DNA of 64,000 bases from Macrococcus epidermidis (GCF_003259695.1 NZ_PZJH01000004.1:1-64000); one strand, 5' to 3'; shown: positions 15,482 through 25,865, counted from the stretch's first letter. A program made the numbers and translations. Notes: a model not told the origin generated them from the sequence alone.

Positions 15482-15565
15482 TTGGATGATGTAATTATTA
15501 TCTCTTAAAAGAATCAATTTTATGGTAAAATAATAGTCTTATAAAGTGAAAAGGGGGAGAGATGG

Positions 15566-16690
15566 GTGTATCAAAAGTTAAAGCAGGAAATTATTGAATA
15601 TAGTAAGACGATTGGCATAGATGCCATCGGTTTCACTACAGCAGAACCTTTTGAGTCACTGCGTCCAAAACTGGAAGCATATTATGCAAATAACTATGAT
15701 TCTGGTTTTGAGAAAGGCACGATTGAAGAACGTATCAACCCTAAGCTTTCTCTCCCTGAAGCGCAGTCTATTATTGCGATTGCCGTCGGTTATCCGAATA
15801 AGCTACCTAATGCTCCGAAGAGTATTCGTGGCGCAAGACGAGGTATTTTCGCACGTGCATCATGGGGAATTGATTATCACACGCTATTAAATAAACGACT
15901 CGAACTGCTTGTCGCATTTATTAAAGAGAGAGTCCCTGAAGCACAAACGATGAATATGGTAGATACAGGTGTGCTCAGTGACAGGGCAGTTGCTGAACGT
16001 GCGGGTCTCGGCTATGCAGCTAAAAATGGTTTTATCTTAAATAAAGATTTAGGCACATGGACTTATCTTGGCGAAATACTTGTATCGATTCCATTTGAAC
16101 CTGATCACCCAGTAATAGAATCATGTTTAGATTGTACAATTTGCATTGATCGTTGTCCGACAGGTGCTCTCCTAGGTAATGGGCAGCTTGATTCGAATAA
16201 ATGCATCAGTTTCCTCACACAGACAAAAGGATTTATACCGGACGAATATCGTAGTAAGATTGGTAATCGTCTATATGGGTGCGACACGTGTCAGCAAGTG
16301 TGTCCGAAGAATCGAGGTATCAATACAACCCATGAGGATATTGAACTGGAACCTGAAAAGTTAAAGCCCCTCCTCGTTCCTCTACTCAAGATGACGAATA
16401 AAACTTTCAAAGCAGAATTTGGTCATCTAGCTGGTGCCTGGCGCGGCAAGAAACCGATTCAACGTAATGCTATTTTAGCACTCGCTCATTTCAAAGAAAT
16501 CGATGCAGTACCAGATTTAAAGGAAGTCGCAGAAAGTGATCCTCGACCAGAAATTAAGGGAACAGCTTATTGGGCTATTGGTCAAATGAGTCATGATGAA
16601 ATTGATTATTTAAAGGCAAGATATGAAAAAGAAACAGATAATGATGTTAAACTAGAAATATTAAAAAGTATAGAAAGTGTGGAAAAATAA
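15566..16690 (+). CDS. queG: epoxyqueuosine reductase QueG
   Basis: A 374-residue cobalamin and [4Fe-4S] enzyme that makes the last step of queuosine in tRNA (epoxyqueuosine to queuosine at position 34). Two ferredoxin-type clusters are visible, CLDCTICIDRCPTGA (about 188-202) and CDTCQQVCPKN (about 236-246). MVDTGVLSDRAVAERAG is the conserved substrate-side block. A HEAT-like C-terminus (about 300-374) matches the Bacillus form. GTG start after AAGGGGGAGA. The trmL gene starts directly after its stop. Confidence 0.93.
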   Translation: MYQKLKQEIIEYSKTIGIDAIGFTTAEPFESLRPKLEAYYANNYDSGFEKGTIEERINPKLSLPEAQSIIAIAVGYPNKLPNAPKSIRGARRGIFARASWGIDYHTLLNKRLELLVAFIKERVPEAQTMNMVDTGVLSDRAVAERAGLGYAAKNGFILNKDLGTWTYLGEILVSIPFEPDHPVIESCLDCTICIDRCPTGALLGNGQLDSNKCISFLTQTKGFIPDEYRSKIGNRLYGCDTCQQVCPKNRGINTTHEDIELEPEKLKPLLVPLLKMTNKTFKAEFGHLAGAWRGKKPIQRNAILALAHFKEIDAVPDLKEVAESDPRPEIKGTAYWAIGQMSHDEIDYLKARYEKETDNDVKLEILKSIESVEK

Positions 16691-17164
16691 ATGTCATCAA
16701 TTAACGTAGTATTATATCAACCGGAAATACCTGCTAACACAGGAAATATCGCTAGAAGTTGTGCAGCAACAGATACGCATCTTCATTTAATTCGTCCGCT
16801 AGGATTCTCTACTGACGATAAAATGTTACGTCGTGCCGGCTTGGATTACTGGAAATTTGTAAATATCACTTATTACGATAGTATCGAAGAATTCTTTGAA
16901 AAGAATGAAGGTCACTATTATTTACTGACGAAGTTTGGTACGAAACCTCATACGACATTCGATTATAGTAACCCTGACGAGAAACATTTCTTTATCTTTG
17001 GTCGTGAAACAACTGGTTTACCGGACTGGGTTAAAGAAAAATATATGGACACAGCACTGCGCATTCCAATGAACGACAATGTTCGTTCGCTTAATTTATC
17101 AAATACAGCAGCAATATTAATCTATGAAGCTTTACGTCAACAAAACTATCCAGGCTTAAATTAA
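16691..17164 (+). CDS. trmL: tRNA (cytidine/uridine-34 2'-O)-methyltransferase TrmL
   Basis: A 157-residue SPOUT methyltransferase that methylates the ribose of the wobble base in tRNA-Leu. Conserved blocks are the N-terminal YQPEIPANTGNIARSC, LIRPLGF, the knot-forming FGRETTGLP, and IPMNDNVRSLNLSNTAAI at the SAM site. The ATG directly follows the queG stop, so both wobble-modifying enzymes come from one transcript. Confidence 0.93.
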   Translation: MSSINVVLYQPEIPANTGNIARSCAATDTHLHLIRPLGFSTDDKMLRRAGLDYWKFVNITYYDSIEEFFEKNEGHYYLLTKFGTKPHTTFDYSNPDEKHFFIFGRETTGLPDWVKEKYMDTALRIPMNDNVRSLNLSNTAAILIYEALRQQNYPGLN

Positions 17165-17176
17165 GGAGGTCAGGTG

Positions 17177-17914
17177 ATGAACGATATAATCCAGTTATTA
17201 CAGAACCATCGCTCAATTCGTAAATTTAAAGATGAAGCGCTCAATCAGGAGACGATTAAGACTTTAGTGCGTGCAGCACAAAGTGCATCGACATCAAGTT
17301 ATGTCCAGGCATATTCAATTATCGGTATTACTGACCAGCAAATTAAGCATCAACTTAGAGCAATCAGTGGTCAATCTTACGTGGAACATAATGGTCATCT
17401 CTTTGTATTTGTAGTTGATTATCATCGTCATCATGGATTAGGTAACCACTTAAAATCAAATGTAGATGATTATTTCGGGACGACAGAATCGCTATTAGTC
17501 GGTACGGTAGACGCTGCTTTAGCTAGTCAGAATATGGCAGTCGCAGCTGAAAGTATGGGACTTGGTATTTGTTATATCGGATCATTACGCAATAATATGC
17601 AGCGTGTGATAGATTTGCTTAATTTACCGGCATACACATATCCATTGTTTGGCATGGTTGTCGGTGTACCAGATGACGTGGGAAGTCAGAAAGAAAGATT
17701 ACCACTGGACGTTGTTTATCATGAGAATACATATCAGCCTTTTAGCTATGATGATTATAAAGATTATGATGTGCGCACGAGTGCCTATTATAAAGCGCGT
17801 ACAGCAGGTAAACGTGATGATAAATGGAGTGAACAGGTAATACAGATGCTTGGTGGTAAAGCACGTCTTGATGTAGATGGTGTCGTAAAGCAACAAGGAT
17901 TTCTGAAACAATAA
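17177..17914 (+). CDS. NADPH-dependent FMN oxidoreductase, NfsA/NfrA type nitroreductase
   Basis: A 245-residue flavin enzyme of the NfsA group. Residues HRSIRKFKDEAL (about 10-21) contact FMN phosphate. GTVDAALASQNMAVAAESMGLGICYIGSLRNN and FGMVVGVPDDV are the conserved core blocks, and the C-terminal extension (about 190-245) is typical of NfsA. It reduces quinones, nitro compounds or flavin. AAGGAGGT supports the ATG at 17177 (a GTG lies one codon upstream). It is 12 bases behind trmL, probably cotranscribed, and ends at the hairpin 17916-17950. Confidence 0.86.
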   Translation: MNDIIQLLQNHRSIRKFKDEALNQETIKTLVRAAQSASTSSYVQAYSIIGITDQQIKHQLRAISGQSYVEHNGHLFVFVVDYHRHHGLGNHLKSNVDDYFGTTESLLVGTVDAALASQNMAVAAESMGLGICYIGSLRNNMQRVIDLLNLPAYTYPLFGMVVGVPDDVGSQKERLPLDVVYHENTYQPFSYDDYKDYDVRTSAYYKARTAGKRDDKWSEQVIQMLGGKARLDVDGVVKQQGFLKQ

Positions 17915-17915
17915 A

Positions 17916-17951
17916 AATAAGCCGAAGACAATTTGTCTTCGGCTTATTTTG
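17916..17951. terminator. bidirectional terminator after the nitroreductase
   Basis: A nearly continuous palindrome (AATAAGCCGAAGACAA with its complement) followed by TT on the plus strand and preceded by A-rich sequence. It serves the plus-strand nitroreductase and the small minus-strand gene ending at 17955. Confidence 0.8.
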
Positions 17952-17954
17952 TGA

Positions 17955-18062
17955 TTATTTGTTTAAATCTTCTTCCTTAACACCGTAGCTAGATTCACGA
18001 CCAGCAGTTAAGATAGCTGTTAGGAAAGCGATACATACCATACCGATTAATAATGTATTCAT
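17955..18062 (-). CDS. 35-residue single-span membrane protein
   Basis: Too short for usual gene calling. The reading frame begins ATG at 18062 with a GGGGG ribosome site 6 bases upstream. It encodes MNTLLIGMVCIAFLTAILTA (a hydrophobic helix, residues 3-20) and then a charged tail GRESSYGVKEEDLNK. It ends at the shared terminator. Helix plus charged tail, good ribosome site and dedicated terminator support a real gene. The function is not known to me. Confidence 0.7.
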   Translation of the reverse strand: MNTLLIGMVCIAFLTAILTAGRESSYGVKEEDLNK

Positions 18063-18242
18063 TGGTAATCCCCCTAGATTTCATTAATAAAACTATTATA
18101 ACCTATTCAATACACTTTTAAAACCACAAATAGTTGTTTGCCTTAATTATTCATAATATTCATATTTATAGTGTTATGGGCTGTCAAAATAGGGTATAGC
18201 ATATATAATAAAGAATGAGTAAAGATACGAGGAGGAATGAAC

Positions 18243-18854
18243 ATGGGAATGAATTTTAAAATTTTTGAAGATAAATTAACAGTATCGAACTACGTTGCTG
18301 ATTTATTTAGAAAGCAGATGAGTAACAATCCGACATCAATTATCGCGACTGCGTTAGGTGATGAAGCTGGTCACGTCATTGCAGAATTAAAGGCTGATAC
18401 GGCACGTAATCCTGTTGAGACGAGTCAAATTCATATCTTTGATTATGATAAAATACGTGGCGACTATGGTACTGTTGGTATCGTTGATAAACAATACCAT
18501 GAAGCAACAGGTAAAGATATTATGGAATTGATTAAAGACGAAGCGAAGACTAAAGAGAACAAAGGGAAATTAACAACGTTATTTGCTACGATTACTCAAG
18601 ATGGCTCTGTCGGTTATAAAGAGATTAATCAGGATAACGATAAAGGATTACGTTCAGCACGTGAAATTATTATCGTATTAACAGGCGCAGACAAAGCTTC
18701 AATCGTAGAAAAGCTATACAATGCTGAAGCGGGCGGCAACTTTGAAGCAGCGAATTTAAAAACACACCGTATGGTCAATGTAATCTTAGATGATGCTGCA
18801 GCAGCTGGATTGCCTCAAGATATACGTGAATACTACTTCCAAAAATTTGCGTAA
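18243..18854 (+). CDS. NagB/RpiA-fold sugar-phosphate isomerase-like protein
   Basis: A 203-residue protein matching staphylococcal proteins annotated as glucosamine-6-phosphate isomerase-like (NagB/RpiA/6-phosphogluconolactonase fold). It has the TSIIATALGDEAGHVIAEL and IHIFDYDKIRG segments in the expected order. It is shorter than NagB (about 250) and I do not see the NagB active-site signature, so the reaction is uncertain. The start at 18243 is chosen for its 6-base spacing from GGAGGA; ATGs at 18237 and 18249 fit less well. A small acidic ORF follows after 12 bases. Confidence 0.65.
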   Translation: MGMNFKIFEDKLTVSNYVADLFRKQMSNNPTSIIATALGDEAGHVIAELKADTARNPVETSQIHIFDYDKIRGDYGTVGIVDKQYHEATGKDIMELIKDEAKTKENKGKLTTLFATITQDGSVGYKEINQDNDKGLRSAREIIIVLTGADKASIVEKLYNAEAGGNFEAANLKTHRMVNVILDDAAAAGLPQDIREYYFQKFA

Positions 18855-18866
18855 AGGAATGATTAT

Positions 18867-19010
18867 ATGTCAACATCACATGATAATAAAAATGAAATGG
18901 TTACTGATTTCGACGACGTTGTAGAGTTAGGTAAAGAGATGGAACAAATTTCTGAACAAAACGCTGAAGCACGAGAAGAAGGTCAGGAACAAGAGGATGA
19001 TCCTCAATAA
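18867..19010 (+). CDS. 47-residue acidic protein
   Basis: Short gene 12 bases after the isomerase-like gene, with AAAGGAATG as ribosome site. The product is very acidic and hydrophilic (it ends in EEGQEQEDDPQ) and has no membrane segment. The hairpin terminator directly after it (19019-19048) supports a two-gene operon. Function unknown. Confidence 0.72.
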   Translation: MSTSHDNKNEMVTDFDDVVELGKEMEQISEQNAEAREEGQEQEDDPQ

Positions 19011-19018
19011 CTATTGAA

Positions 19019-19048
19019 CAGTACATAATGATTTATGTACTGTATTTT
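19019..19048 (+). terminator. terminator of the isomerase-like operon
   Basis: CAGTACATAA and TTATGTACTG pair around TGAT, with TATTTTTAT following. Confidence 0.85.
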
Positions 19049-19064
19049 TATGATTAATTAATGA

Positions 19065-19080
19065 ATGTAAGCGTTATTTA
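19065..19080 (+). promoter_or_regulatory. possible cre site (CcpA) upstream of fumC
   Basis: ATGTAAGCGTTATTTA follows the cre consensus WTGNAARCGNWWWCAW through the WWW block, then departs from it in the final CA. Position 41 bases before the fumC start would suit carbon catabolite repression of the citric-acid cycle gene. Sequence match only. Confidence 0.4.
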
Positions 19081-19120
19081 ATGTAAAATATAAGTATCAA
19101 TAGATAAGGGGAGATAGTTA

Positions 19121-20506
19121 ATGTCATTTAGAATTGAACATGATACATTTGGAGAAATCGAAGTACCATCAGATAAATATTGGGGTGCACAAACAGAACG
19201 TAGTAAACAAAACTTTCCAGTAGGAAAAGAAAAGATGCCAATCGAAGTTGTTTACGGATTTGCTCATCTTAAAAAAGCGGCAGCAATTGTCAACAAAGAT
19301 TTAGGTAAATTATCAGCTGAGAAGTCAGAAGCCATCGTAAAAGCATGTGATGATGTATTATCTGGCCAATTAGATGAACATTTTCCGTTAGTTGTATGGC
19401 AAACTGGTTCAGGTACGCAAAGTAACATGAACGTGAATGAAGTGGTTGCATATGTTGCAAATATGTACTTGAAAGAATCAGGTAGCACAGAATCAGTTCA
19501 TCCAAATGATGATGTGAATAAATCTCAATCATCGAACGATACTTATCCAACAGCAATGCACGTGGCACTTTTCCATGAAATCGAAGCGAAATTAATGCCG
19601 GCATTAAATACACTTCGCAATACGTTAAAAGAAAAAGAAGAAAAGTTTGCTGATATCATTAAGATTGGTCGTACCCATTTACAGGATGCAACGCCATTAA
19701 CTTTAGGACAAGAGATTTCTGGCTGGCGTTATATGCTTGATAAATGTGAAGCATTATTAAACCTATCTAAAAAAGAATTATTGAATTTAGCAATCGGGGG
19801 CACTGCAGTTGGTACTGGCATTAACGCACATCCTGAGTTTGGTGATCGCGTTGCTAAACAGATTGGCGTTCAAACAGGTTATGATTTCGTATCATCGCCA
19901 AATAAATTCCATGCGTTAACTGCACATGATGAAGTAACCTTTGTTCATGGTGCATTAAAAGCACTTGCAGCAGATTTAATGAAGATTGCTAACGATGTAC
20001 GCTGGTTATCATCTGGTCCACGTGCAGGTCTTGCAGAATTATCAATTCCTGAAAATGAACCGGGTTCTTCAATCATGCCAGGAAAAGTAAACCCTACACA
20101 ATCTGAAATGCTGACGATGGTCGCTGTTCAGGTAATGGGGAATGACGCTGCGGTTGGTATTGCAGCAAGTCAAGGTAACTTTGAACTGAATGTATTTAAA
20201 CCGGTTATTATGTATAACACATTACAATCAATCTATCTTTTAGCAGACGGTATGAATTCATTTAATGATAACTGTGCGGTTGGTATCGAGCCGATTGAAG
20301 AAAATATTCACAACTATTTAAATCAATCATTAATGTTAGTAACAGCTTTAAACCCTCATATCGGTTATGAAAAAGCAGCGCATATCGCAAAAACTGCACA
20401 TAAAGAAGGTTTAACTTTAAAAGCATCAGCAATAAATTCAGGATTCTTAACAGAAGAGCAATTTGATGAATGGATTAAACCTGAAGAAATGATCCATCCA
20501 AAATAA
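19121..20506 (+). CDS. fumC: class II fumarate hydratase
   Basis: A 461-residue iron-free fumarase (fumarate + water to L-malate, TCA cycle, homotetramer in the cytoplasm). Signature [13 protein letters not shown] at about 316-328, substrate blocks [14 protein letters not shown] (about 96-109) and [11 protein letters not shown], and [16 protein letters not shown] for the catalytic histidine. Length is the family norm. AGGGGAGA precedes the ATG. ppx follows after 30 bases. Confidence 0.96.
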   Translation: MSFRIEHDTFGEIEVPSDKYWGAQTERSKQNFPVGKEKMPIEVVYGFAHLKKAAAIVNKDLGKLSAEKSEAIVKACDDVLSGQLDEHFPLVVWQTGSGTQSNMNVNEVVAYVANMYLKESGSTESVHPNDDVNKSQSSNDTYPTAMHVALFHEIEAKLMPALNTLRNTLKEKEEKFADIIKIGRTHLQDATPLTLGQEISGWRYMLDKCEALLNLSKKELLNLAIGGTAVGTGINAHPEFGDRVAKQIGVQTGYDFVSSPNKFHALTAHDEVTFVHGALKALAADLMKIANDVRWLSSGPRAGLAELSIPENEPGSSIMPGKVNPTQSEMLTMVAVQVMGNDAAVGIAASQGNFELNVFKPVIMYNTLQSIYLLADGMNSFNDNCAVGIEPIEENIHNYLNQSLMLVTALNPHIGYEKAAHIAKTAHKEGLTLKASAINSGFLTEEQFDEWIKPEEMIHPK

Positions 20507-20536
20507 AATGTTTTAATCTGAAAGGGCAGGTCAGTT

Positions 20537-22069
20537 ATGAAAAGATTAGGTTTAGTAGATATCGGATCAAATACAATCCGTTTAGTTATTTTTGAATACT
20601 CAAAAGAAACAGGATTACAGGAATTACAAAATATAAAAACACCTGCACGATTATATCAGTTTTTAAACAACGAAAAAGTTATGTCAGAACGTGGTATCGA
20701 AGTATTATGTGACACGTTAAATAGTTTTCAGAAAGTTGCACAAAAGTTTGATGTTCATGCGTTATATCCAGTAGCAACTGCTGCCGTACGACAAGCAACA
20801 AACATCGAAGAAGTCATCGATAAAGTAAACGAAAACACAGGCATAGAGATGCGAATTATTTCTGAAAAAGAAGAAGCATTCTTTGGATTCTATGCGGTCA
20901 TCAATACATTAGATTACTCAGATGGTGTTACAGTAGATATCGGTGGAGGAAGTACAGAAGTTACTTTCTTTGAGGACAAAGAATTAAAATTTTCACATAG
21001 TTTTCCTTTCGGTGTCGTAACGCTTCAAAATATGTTTTTTGAAGGTAAGGCACATAACGATAAAGATGCGATAGAAGCGGCGGCAAAGTATATTCAGGAA
21101 CAGCTGAGAAGTCTGCGCTGGCTTGAGAAACGTCGTGTTCCAATAATAGCCATTGGGGGATCAGCACGTAATATTGCGAGAATCCATCAATCATTAACAG
21201 AATATCCGATTGCAGGGGTACATGGCTATGCGATGAAAGAATCGGATCTTGATTTGGTATTTGATAACCTTACTGCAGCATCTGAAGATGAATTAGAAGA
21301 TCTGGATGGATTAAGCAGAGACCGACAGGATATTATTATTCCTTCATGTGTATTATTTAATACATTATTTGATGAAGTAGAAGCCACTAAATTTATCTTC
21401 TCACGTAAAGGATTACGTGAAGGTGTTATCATGAGCATTCTTGAAGAGGAATATGTATTACCGTTCGATAAAGACAATGTCTTTAAAGACTCGTTAAAGA
21501 ACTTAGCAACGGACTATAACATTAACCAGGAAGAAGCGAACCAACGTGTAATGATTGCCGAGACGCTCTATTATGAATTAGATAAGTTTGAACTGATTAA
21601 AGGTAATAAGCGTGACAAAGCATTCTTAAGAAATGCAGCTTATCTGTATTACTTAGGAAGTTACATCGATTCAGACGCCTCAAGTCAACATACGTACTAT
21701 ATTCTTTCTAACTCTAGCTTAAATGGTATTAGTCATAAAAATAGAGTGAAGCTTGCCTTGCTTGCCAGCTTTAAAAATAAATCGTTACTAAAGTTTTATG
21801 AAGATGAAACGAAATGGTTTAATAGCGAAGAGCGAGAAACAATTCAAATGCTTGGCAGTATACTGAAATTCGCTTACGCATTAAATATTAGTAATACAAA
21901 TATCGTTAAAGCTTTGTATTTTGAGAAAAAAGAAGAACACTTTGATTTAGTGATTGAGTACTCTGGCGATGCTATCGCTGAAGAATATCAAGCAGAAAGA
22001 CAGAAGAAACATATCGAGAAAATAATAAAGTCAAAACTTAATCTCATTTTTACAGAATCTTTACAATAG
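20537..22069 (+). CDS. ppx: exopolyphosphatase (Ppx/GppA)
   Basis: A 510-residue Ppx/GppA phosphatase. The actin-like N-terminal domain shows GLVDIGSNTIRLVIFE (phosphate-1 loop, about 4-19), the VDIGGGSTEVTFF loop (about 137-149) and PFGVVTLQ. The C-terminal ~190 residues form the HD-like helical domain of the long Ppx type. It removes phosphate from polyphosphate or pppGpp. It precedes ppk by 58 bases, so synthesis and degradation of polyphosphate are linked. Confidence 0.92.
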   Translation: MKRLGLVDIGSNTIRLVIFEYSKETGLQELQNIKTPARLYQFLNNEKVMSERGIEVLCDTLNSFQKVAQKFDVHALYPVATAAVRQATNIEEVIDKVNENTGIEMRIISEKEEAFFGFYAVINTLDYSDGVTVDIGGGSTEVTFFEDKELKFSHSFPFGVVTLQNMFFEGKAHNDKDAIEAAAKYIQEQLRSLRWLEKRRVPIIAIGGSARNIARIHQSLTEYPIAGVHGYAMKESDLDLVFDNLTAASEDELEDLDGLSRDRQDIIIPSCVLFNTLFDEVEATKFIFSRKGLREGVIMSILEEEYVLPFDKDNVFKDSLKNLATDYNINQEEANQRVMIAETLYYELDKFELIKGNKRDKAFLRNAAYLYYLGSYIDSDASSQHTYYILSNSSLNGISHKNRVKLALLASFKNKSLLKFYEDETKWFNSEERETIQMLGSILKFAYALNISNTNIVKALYFEKKEEHFDLVIEYSGDAIAEEYQAERQKKHIEKIIKSKLNLIFTESLQ

Positions 22070-22127
22070 TTAGGTATAACTAATATAGACTGTAAATTAA
22101 TATACAATAAAAGTGGATGTGACGATA

Positions 22128-24278
22128 ATGGAAAAATTAGATTTAAACAACAAGGCATTTTATAACAACAGAGAAGTAAGTTGGGTAGGTTTTAACCGTC
22201 GTGTAATTGAGGAAGCTTTTGATAAGAAAAATCCATTACTAGAACGTCTTAAATTTTTAGCAATTGCAAGTTCAAATGCTGATGAATTTTTTATGGTGCG
22301 TGTAGGTGGACTTAAAGATCAAGTCGCAATGAACTTTAATGAACCCGAAAATAAAACACAGTTAACACCAACGGAACAATTAATAGCAATTGATGCAGCA
22401 AATCGTGAAAACGTTAAATTACAATATGAACAATACAAAGCTTTGATTCAGGAGTTAGAAGGATATCAGGTTTTCTTTAAAGCAATTGATGAATTGTCTC
22501 CTGAGAACTATCAAATCATTGAACAAAAGTTTAACTTTGAAATTTTACCGACGTTGACTCCACTTGGTATCGACGCTTACAGACCTTTTCCTAAATTATC
22601 AAACAAGTCATTAAATATATTCGTAGATGTAGAAACTGATGCTGGTGAAAAGAAATCTGCGATTGTTCAGATTCCAGCGTTATTAAACCGTATTATTCAG
22701 CTTAAAAATGGTGAACGTACAATCTTCGTATTATTAGAAGATGTGATTAATCATTTCATCGATAAGTTATTCTTTGGTTATAAAGTCGTGCGTACGTTTA
22801 CCTTCAGAATTACAAGAAACGCAGATTTAACGATTCATGAAGATGGTGCGGAAGATTTATTAATTGAAATTGAAAAATTCTTAAAGAAACGTAAGAGTGG
22901 TGCTGCTGTTCGTTTAGAAATCGATACACGTCATGACACGTCAATTAACGGTTCTTTCTTAATGAATGAATTAGAGATTGAAGCACGTGATATCTATAAG
23001 TTAGATGGACCACTTGATTTAACGATGTTATTCCAGTTAGCAGGGATGATAGAGAAGCAATATCCACAGCTTGCGTTTAAACCATTTGAAGCGGCACCAC
23101 CGAAATATTTAAATGGTGGTAACGTTTATGAAGAAGCGCAGAAACATGATATTTTCTTCCACCATCCATATGAGTCATTCCAACCGATTGTAGATTTTAT
23201 TAAACAGGCTTCTGAAGATCCTAATACATTAGCGATTAAACAGACGTTATATCGTGTATCAAGTGACTCACCTATCATTGATGCATTGAAGAATGCAGCT
23301 GAAGCTGGTAAACAAGTAACAGTACTTGTAGAGTTGAAAGCGCGATTCGATGAAGAGAATAATGTGCACTGGGCGCGTATGCTTGAAGAAGCGGGATGTC
23401 ATGTAATTTATGGTATGACACACTTAAAAACGCACTCTAAAATTACTTTAGTCGTGAAAAAAGAAGGTGACGAAGTAGTACCTTATGTCCATTTAGGTAC
23501 AGGTAACTACAACGATAAGACTGCTAAAATCTACACTGATATGGGTATTATCACAACGAATAAAGAAATTGGTCAGGACGCGATGAATTTCTTTAACTAT
23601 TTAAGTGGTTATTCAGAAAAACCAACATATAAGAAATTACATGTGGCACCATTTGAAATTCGCGATGAATTTGTTGAACATATCAATCAGGAAATTGATT
23701 GTCATAAAGAATTTGGTAATGGCTTAATTATCGCCAAGATGAATTCATTAACTGATAAGACGGTTATTAAGAAATTATATGAGGCAAGTCAGGCTGGCGT
23801 GAAAGTTAAGTTAATCATTCGTGGAATTTGTTGTTTACGTCCTGGTATCCCAGGCATTAGTGAAAACATTCGTGTAATCAGTATTGTTGGTAGATTCCTT
23901 GAGCATTCTAGAATTTATTACTTCTATCATAACGGTGAAGAAAAGATGTATCTATCTTCTGCAGATATGATGACACGTAACATGATTAAACGTGTAGAGA
24001 TTTTATTCCCAATCTTAGATCCAAAGATTGTGAACGAACTAAAAGAAATTTTAGAGCTTCAGCTTAATGATAACCAAAAAGCACGTGAGCAGGATGCAAG
24101 CGGTGTATACCATTATGTACGTAATGATCAGAATGCTGTAAATTCACAGGAAGAACTTGTGAATCAGGCAGAAAATTATAAACGTACATTGATGAAGCCT
24201 AAAGTTACTGAGCCTCAACCAGTAATGAGTAAACGTGCCAAATTATTAGGATTTGTCAGAGATCGTCTGAAGAAATAA
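22128..24278 (+). CDS. ppk: polyphosphate kinase 1
   Basis: A 716-residue PPK1, a four-domain kinase that reversibly polymerises the ATP gamma-phosphate. N-domain with the [29 protein letters not shown] block. The catalytic domains show the phosphohistidine region THLKTHSKI (about 435-443) and the second HKD-like histidine in [10 protein letters not shown] (about 594). The C-terminal tail is charged. The ATG at 22128 is chosen; the in-frame GTG five codons earlier overlaps the weak GGATGTG ribosome site. A strong terminator follows. Confidence 0.95.
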   Translation: MEKLDLNNKAFYNNREVSWVGFNRRVIEEAFDKKNPLLERLKFLAIASSNADEFFMVRVGGLKDQVAMNFNEPENKTQLTPTEQLIAIDAANRENVKLQYEQYKALIQELEGYQVFFKAIDELSPENYQIIEQKFNFEILPTLTPLGIDAYRPFPKLSNKSLNIFVDVETDAGEKKSAIVQIPALLNRIIQLKNGERTIFVLLEDVINHFIDKLFFGYKVVRTFTFRITRNADLTIHEDGAEDLLIEIEKFLKKRKSGAAVRLEIDTRHDTSINGSFLMNELEIEARDIYKLDGPLDLTMLFQLAGMIEKQYPQLAFKPFEAAPPKYLNGGNVYEEAQKHDIFFHHPYESFQPIVDFIKQASEDPNTLAIKQTLYRVSSDSPIIDALKNAAEAGKQVTVLVELKARFDEENNVHWARMLEEAGCHVIYGMTHLKTHSKITLVVKKEGDEVVPYVHLGTGNYNDKTAKIYTDMGIITTNKEIGQDAMNFFNYLSGYSEKPTYKKLHVAPFEIRDEFVEHINQEIDCHKEFGNGLIIAKMNSLTDKTVIKKLYEASQAGVKVKLIIRGICCLRPGIPGISENIRVISIVGRFLEHSRIYYFYHNGEEKMYLSSADMMTRNMIKRVEILFPILDPKIVNELKEILELQLNDNQKAREQDASGVYHYVRNDQNAVNSQEELVNQAENYKRTLMKPKVTEPQPVMSKRAKLLGFVRDRLKK

Positions 24279-24284
24279 GAAGTA

Positions 24285-24334
24285 AAAAAGCGAGTCATTT
24301 CGTATATTGCATACGAAATGGCTCGCTTTTTATT
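24285..24334. terminator. terminator between ppk and the convergent nitroreductase
   Basis: Very long stem, AAAAAGCGAG..CATTTCGTAT paired with ATACGAAATG..CTCGCTTTTT around ATTGC, T-rich on both strands. Confidence 0.92.
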
Positions 24335-24355
24335 TTTGATTTGAAATTTATTGTT

Positions 24356-24967
24356 TTATACAAATGTAGTAACCGTTTTAATATCACGACGCTCACTTGT
24401 TCTAGGTTCTTTCAACGTTTTACCGATCGTAATGATCAGTGCAGGTACATATCTTTCATCGATATTAAAGGCTTCTTGTATACCGGTACGATTAAATCCG
24501 CCAATTGCACATGTACCTAAATCGTTAAGTGTAGCAAAATTCATCACTTGCATTGCCGGAAATGCAGAGTTCATAATTGCCGCTTCATATGCATATGCTT
24601 CATTTTGATAGACACCGTTTACTTGAACGGCAATCATATCTTTAATATCCTGAGTCATCGTACCTGCTTCGATGGCAGGGTCGAATACTGTATCGATATT
24701 TTTATTCGCTTCTTTATCACCTAATATTATAATCGTTGCACTTGAATCTTTCACTTGTGCCTGATTGTATGCTAGTGGTAATAACTTTGCTTTTGCTTGA
24801 TCGCTATGAACAACAAGAAATTCCCAATGTTGCAGATTCCATGCTGAAGGGGCCTGATTAGCAGCTTCTAATATTTCAAGCAATGCTGCTTCTGACATTT
24901 TATATTCAGGGTCATAAACTTTGACCGCTTTACGTGTTAATAACTTATGCTGTATTGCATTTTCCAT
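24356..24967 (-). CDS. nitroreductase family protein
   Basis: A 203-residue FMN-dependent nitroreductase-fold protein. The opening RKAVKVYDPEYKMSEAALLEILEAANQAPSAWNLQHWEFLVV is the FMN-binding block, and the middle DLGTCAIGGFNRTGIQEAF contacts the flavin ring. It reduces nitro or quinone substrates with NAD(P)H; the natural substrate is unknown. AGGAGG lies before the start. Monocistronic, convergent with ppk. Confidence 0.86.
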   Translation of the reverse strand: MENAIQHKLLTRKAVKVYDPEYKMSEAALLEILEAANQAPSAWNLQHWEFLVVHSDQAKAKLLPLAYNQAQVKDSSATIIILGDKEANKNIDTVFDPAIEAGTMTQDIKDMIAVQVNGVYQNEAYAYEAAIMNSAFPAMQVMNFATLNDLGTCAIGGFNRTGIQEAFNIDERYVPALIITIGKTLKEPRTSERRDIKTVTTFV

Positions 24968-25046
24968 GATGCGCCTCCTAAAAATTAATAAAGATTTATA
25001 CGATTATTATCATATAAATCTTTAAAATATTATGCAATTGAACTGC

Positions 25047-25865
25047 TTAATCAAGTATTGCAGTAATCTTTTTCTGAGTAAGTGGATGGATAAATTCCAG
25101 CTTGTAACTTTCAAGCGCAAGCTGTCGTAAGTTAGAATCACTGTACAGCGGATCGCCAAGAACAGGATAACCGATTGCTGCAAGATGCACACGGATTTGA
25201 TGTGTACGTCCAGTTTCTAATGTCAATTCAACTTCTGCGATACCATCGCCTAAAGCTTTTGAATCAACAATATGCGTTACTGCGCGATCACCTGTTTGTG
25301 AAACACGACGTTTATTGGGATGAAACTTATCTTTACCGATTGGTAGATCGATTGTTTGTTTCTTAAGTGGAAGATGACTTTTAACTTTGGCACGATATGT
25401 GCGTGTGATTTCTCGTTCTTCAAGCATACGGTCGAGTATCTTTTTGATGAAAGGATTTTTTGCGACAAGTAGCAATCCTACTGTTTCCTGATCAAGACGG
25501 TGTACCGGTTCTACATATGCTGAGTCTAACGTGTAGATGGCATGGTTGAGTAGTGTATTAGATTCAGCCATATCATTAGGATGTGTTTTCACACCTTTAG
25601 GTTTTACCAGGATTGCTAAATGTTCATCTTCATATTTTACTTCACAAAGACGGTAACTTGATTTGTATGCACTTTTTTCTTCTGTAATCGGTAAGTATAA
25701 CTGATCACCTTCAGAAAGTTTGTTTCTTAATGTAGCAGTCTCACCATTGATCGTGATATCCTTTGACATTCTGAATTCATGCATCGGCTTTTTAGGAATG
25801 TGTAATGCTTTTAACATTTCTTCAATCGTTAAAGCATCCCATTCTTTTGTAATATTTATAATCAT
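25047..25865 (-). CDS. RluA-family pseudouridine synthase
   Basis: A 272-residue pseudouridine synthase for rRNA or tRNA uridines. The catalytic Asp is in HRLDQETVGLLLVAKN (about 122-137). TYRAKV, LETGRTHQIRVHLAAIGYPVLGDP and the N-terminal S4-like stretch (about 1-65) complete the RluA architecture. It is the YjbO/YhcT-like minor paralogue seen in bacilli, and the target base is unknown. AGGAGAAAAATT precedes the ATG. Confidence 0.86.
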   Translation of the reverse strand: MIINITKEWDALTIEEMLKALHIPKKPMHEFRMSKDITINGETATLRNKLSEGDQLYLPITEEKSAYKSSYRLCEVKYEDEHLAILVKPKGVKTHPNDMAESNTLLNHAIYTLDSAYVEPVHRLDQETVGLLLVAKNPFIKKILDRMLEEREITRTYRAKVKSHLPLKKQTIDLPIGKDKFHPNKRRVSQTGDRAVTHIVDSKALGDGIAEVELTLETGRTHQIRVHLAAIGYPVLGDPLYSDSNLRQLALESYKLEFIHPLTQKKITAILD

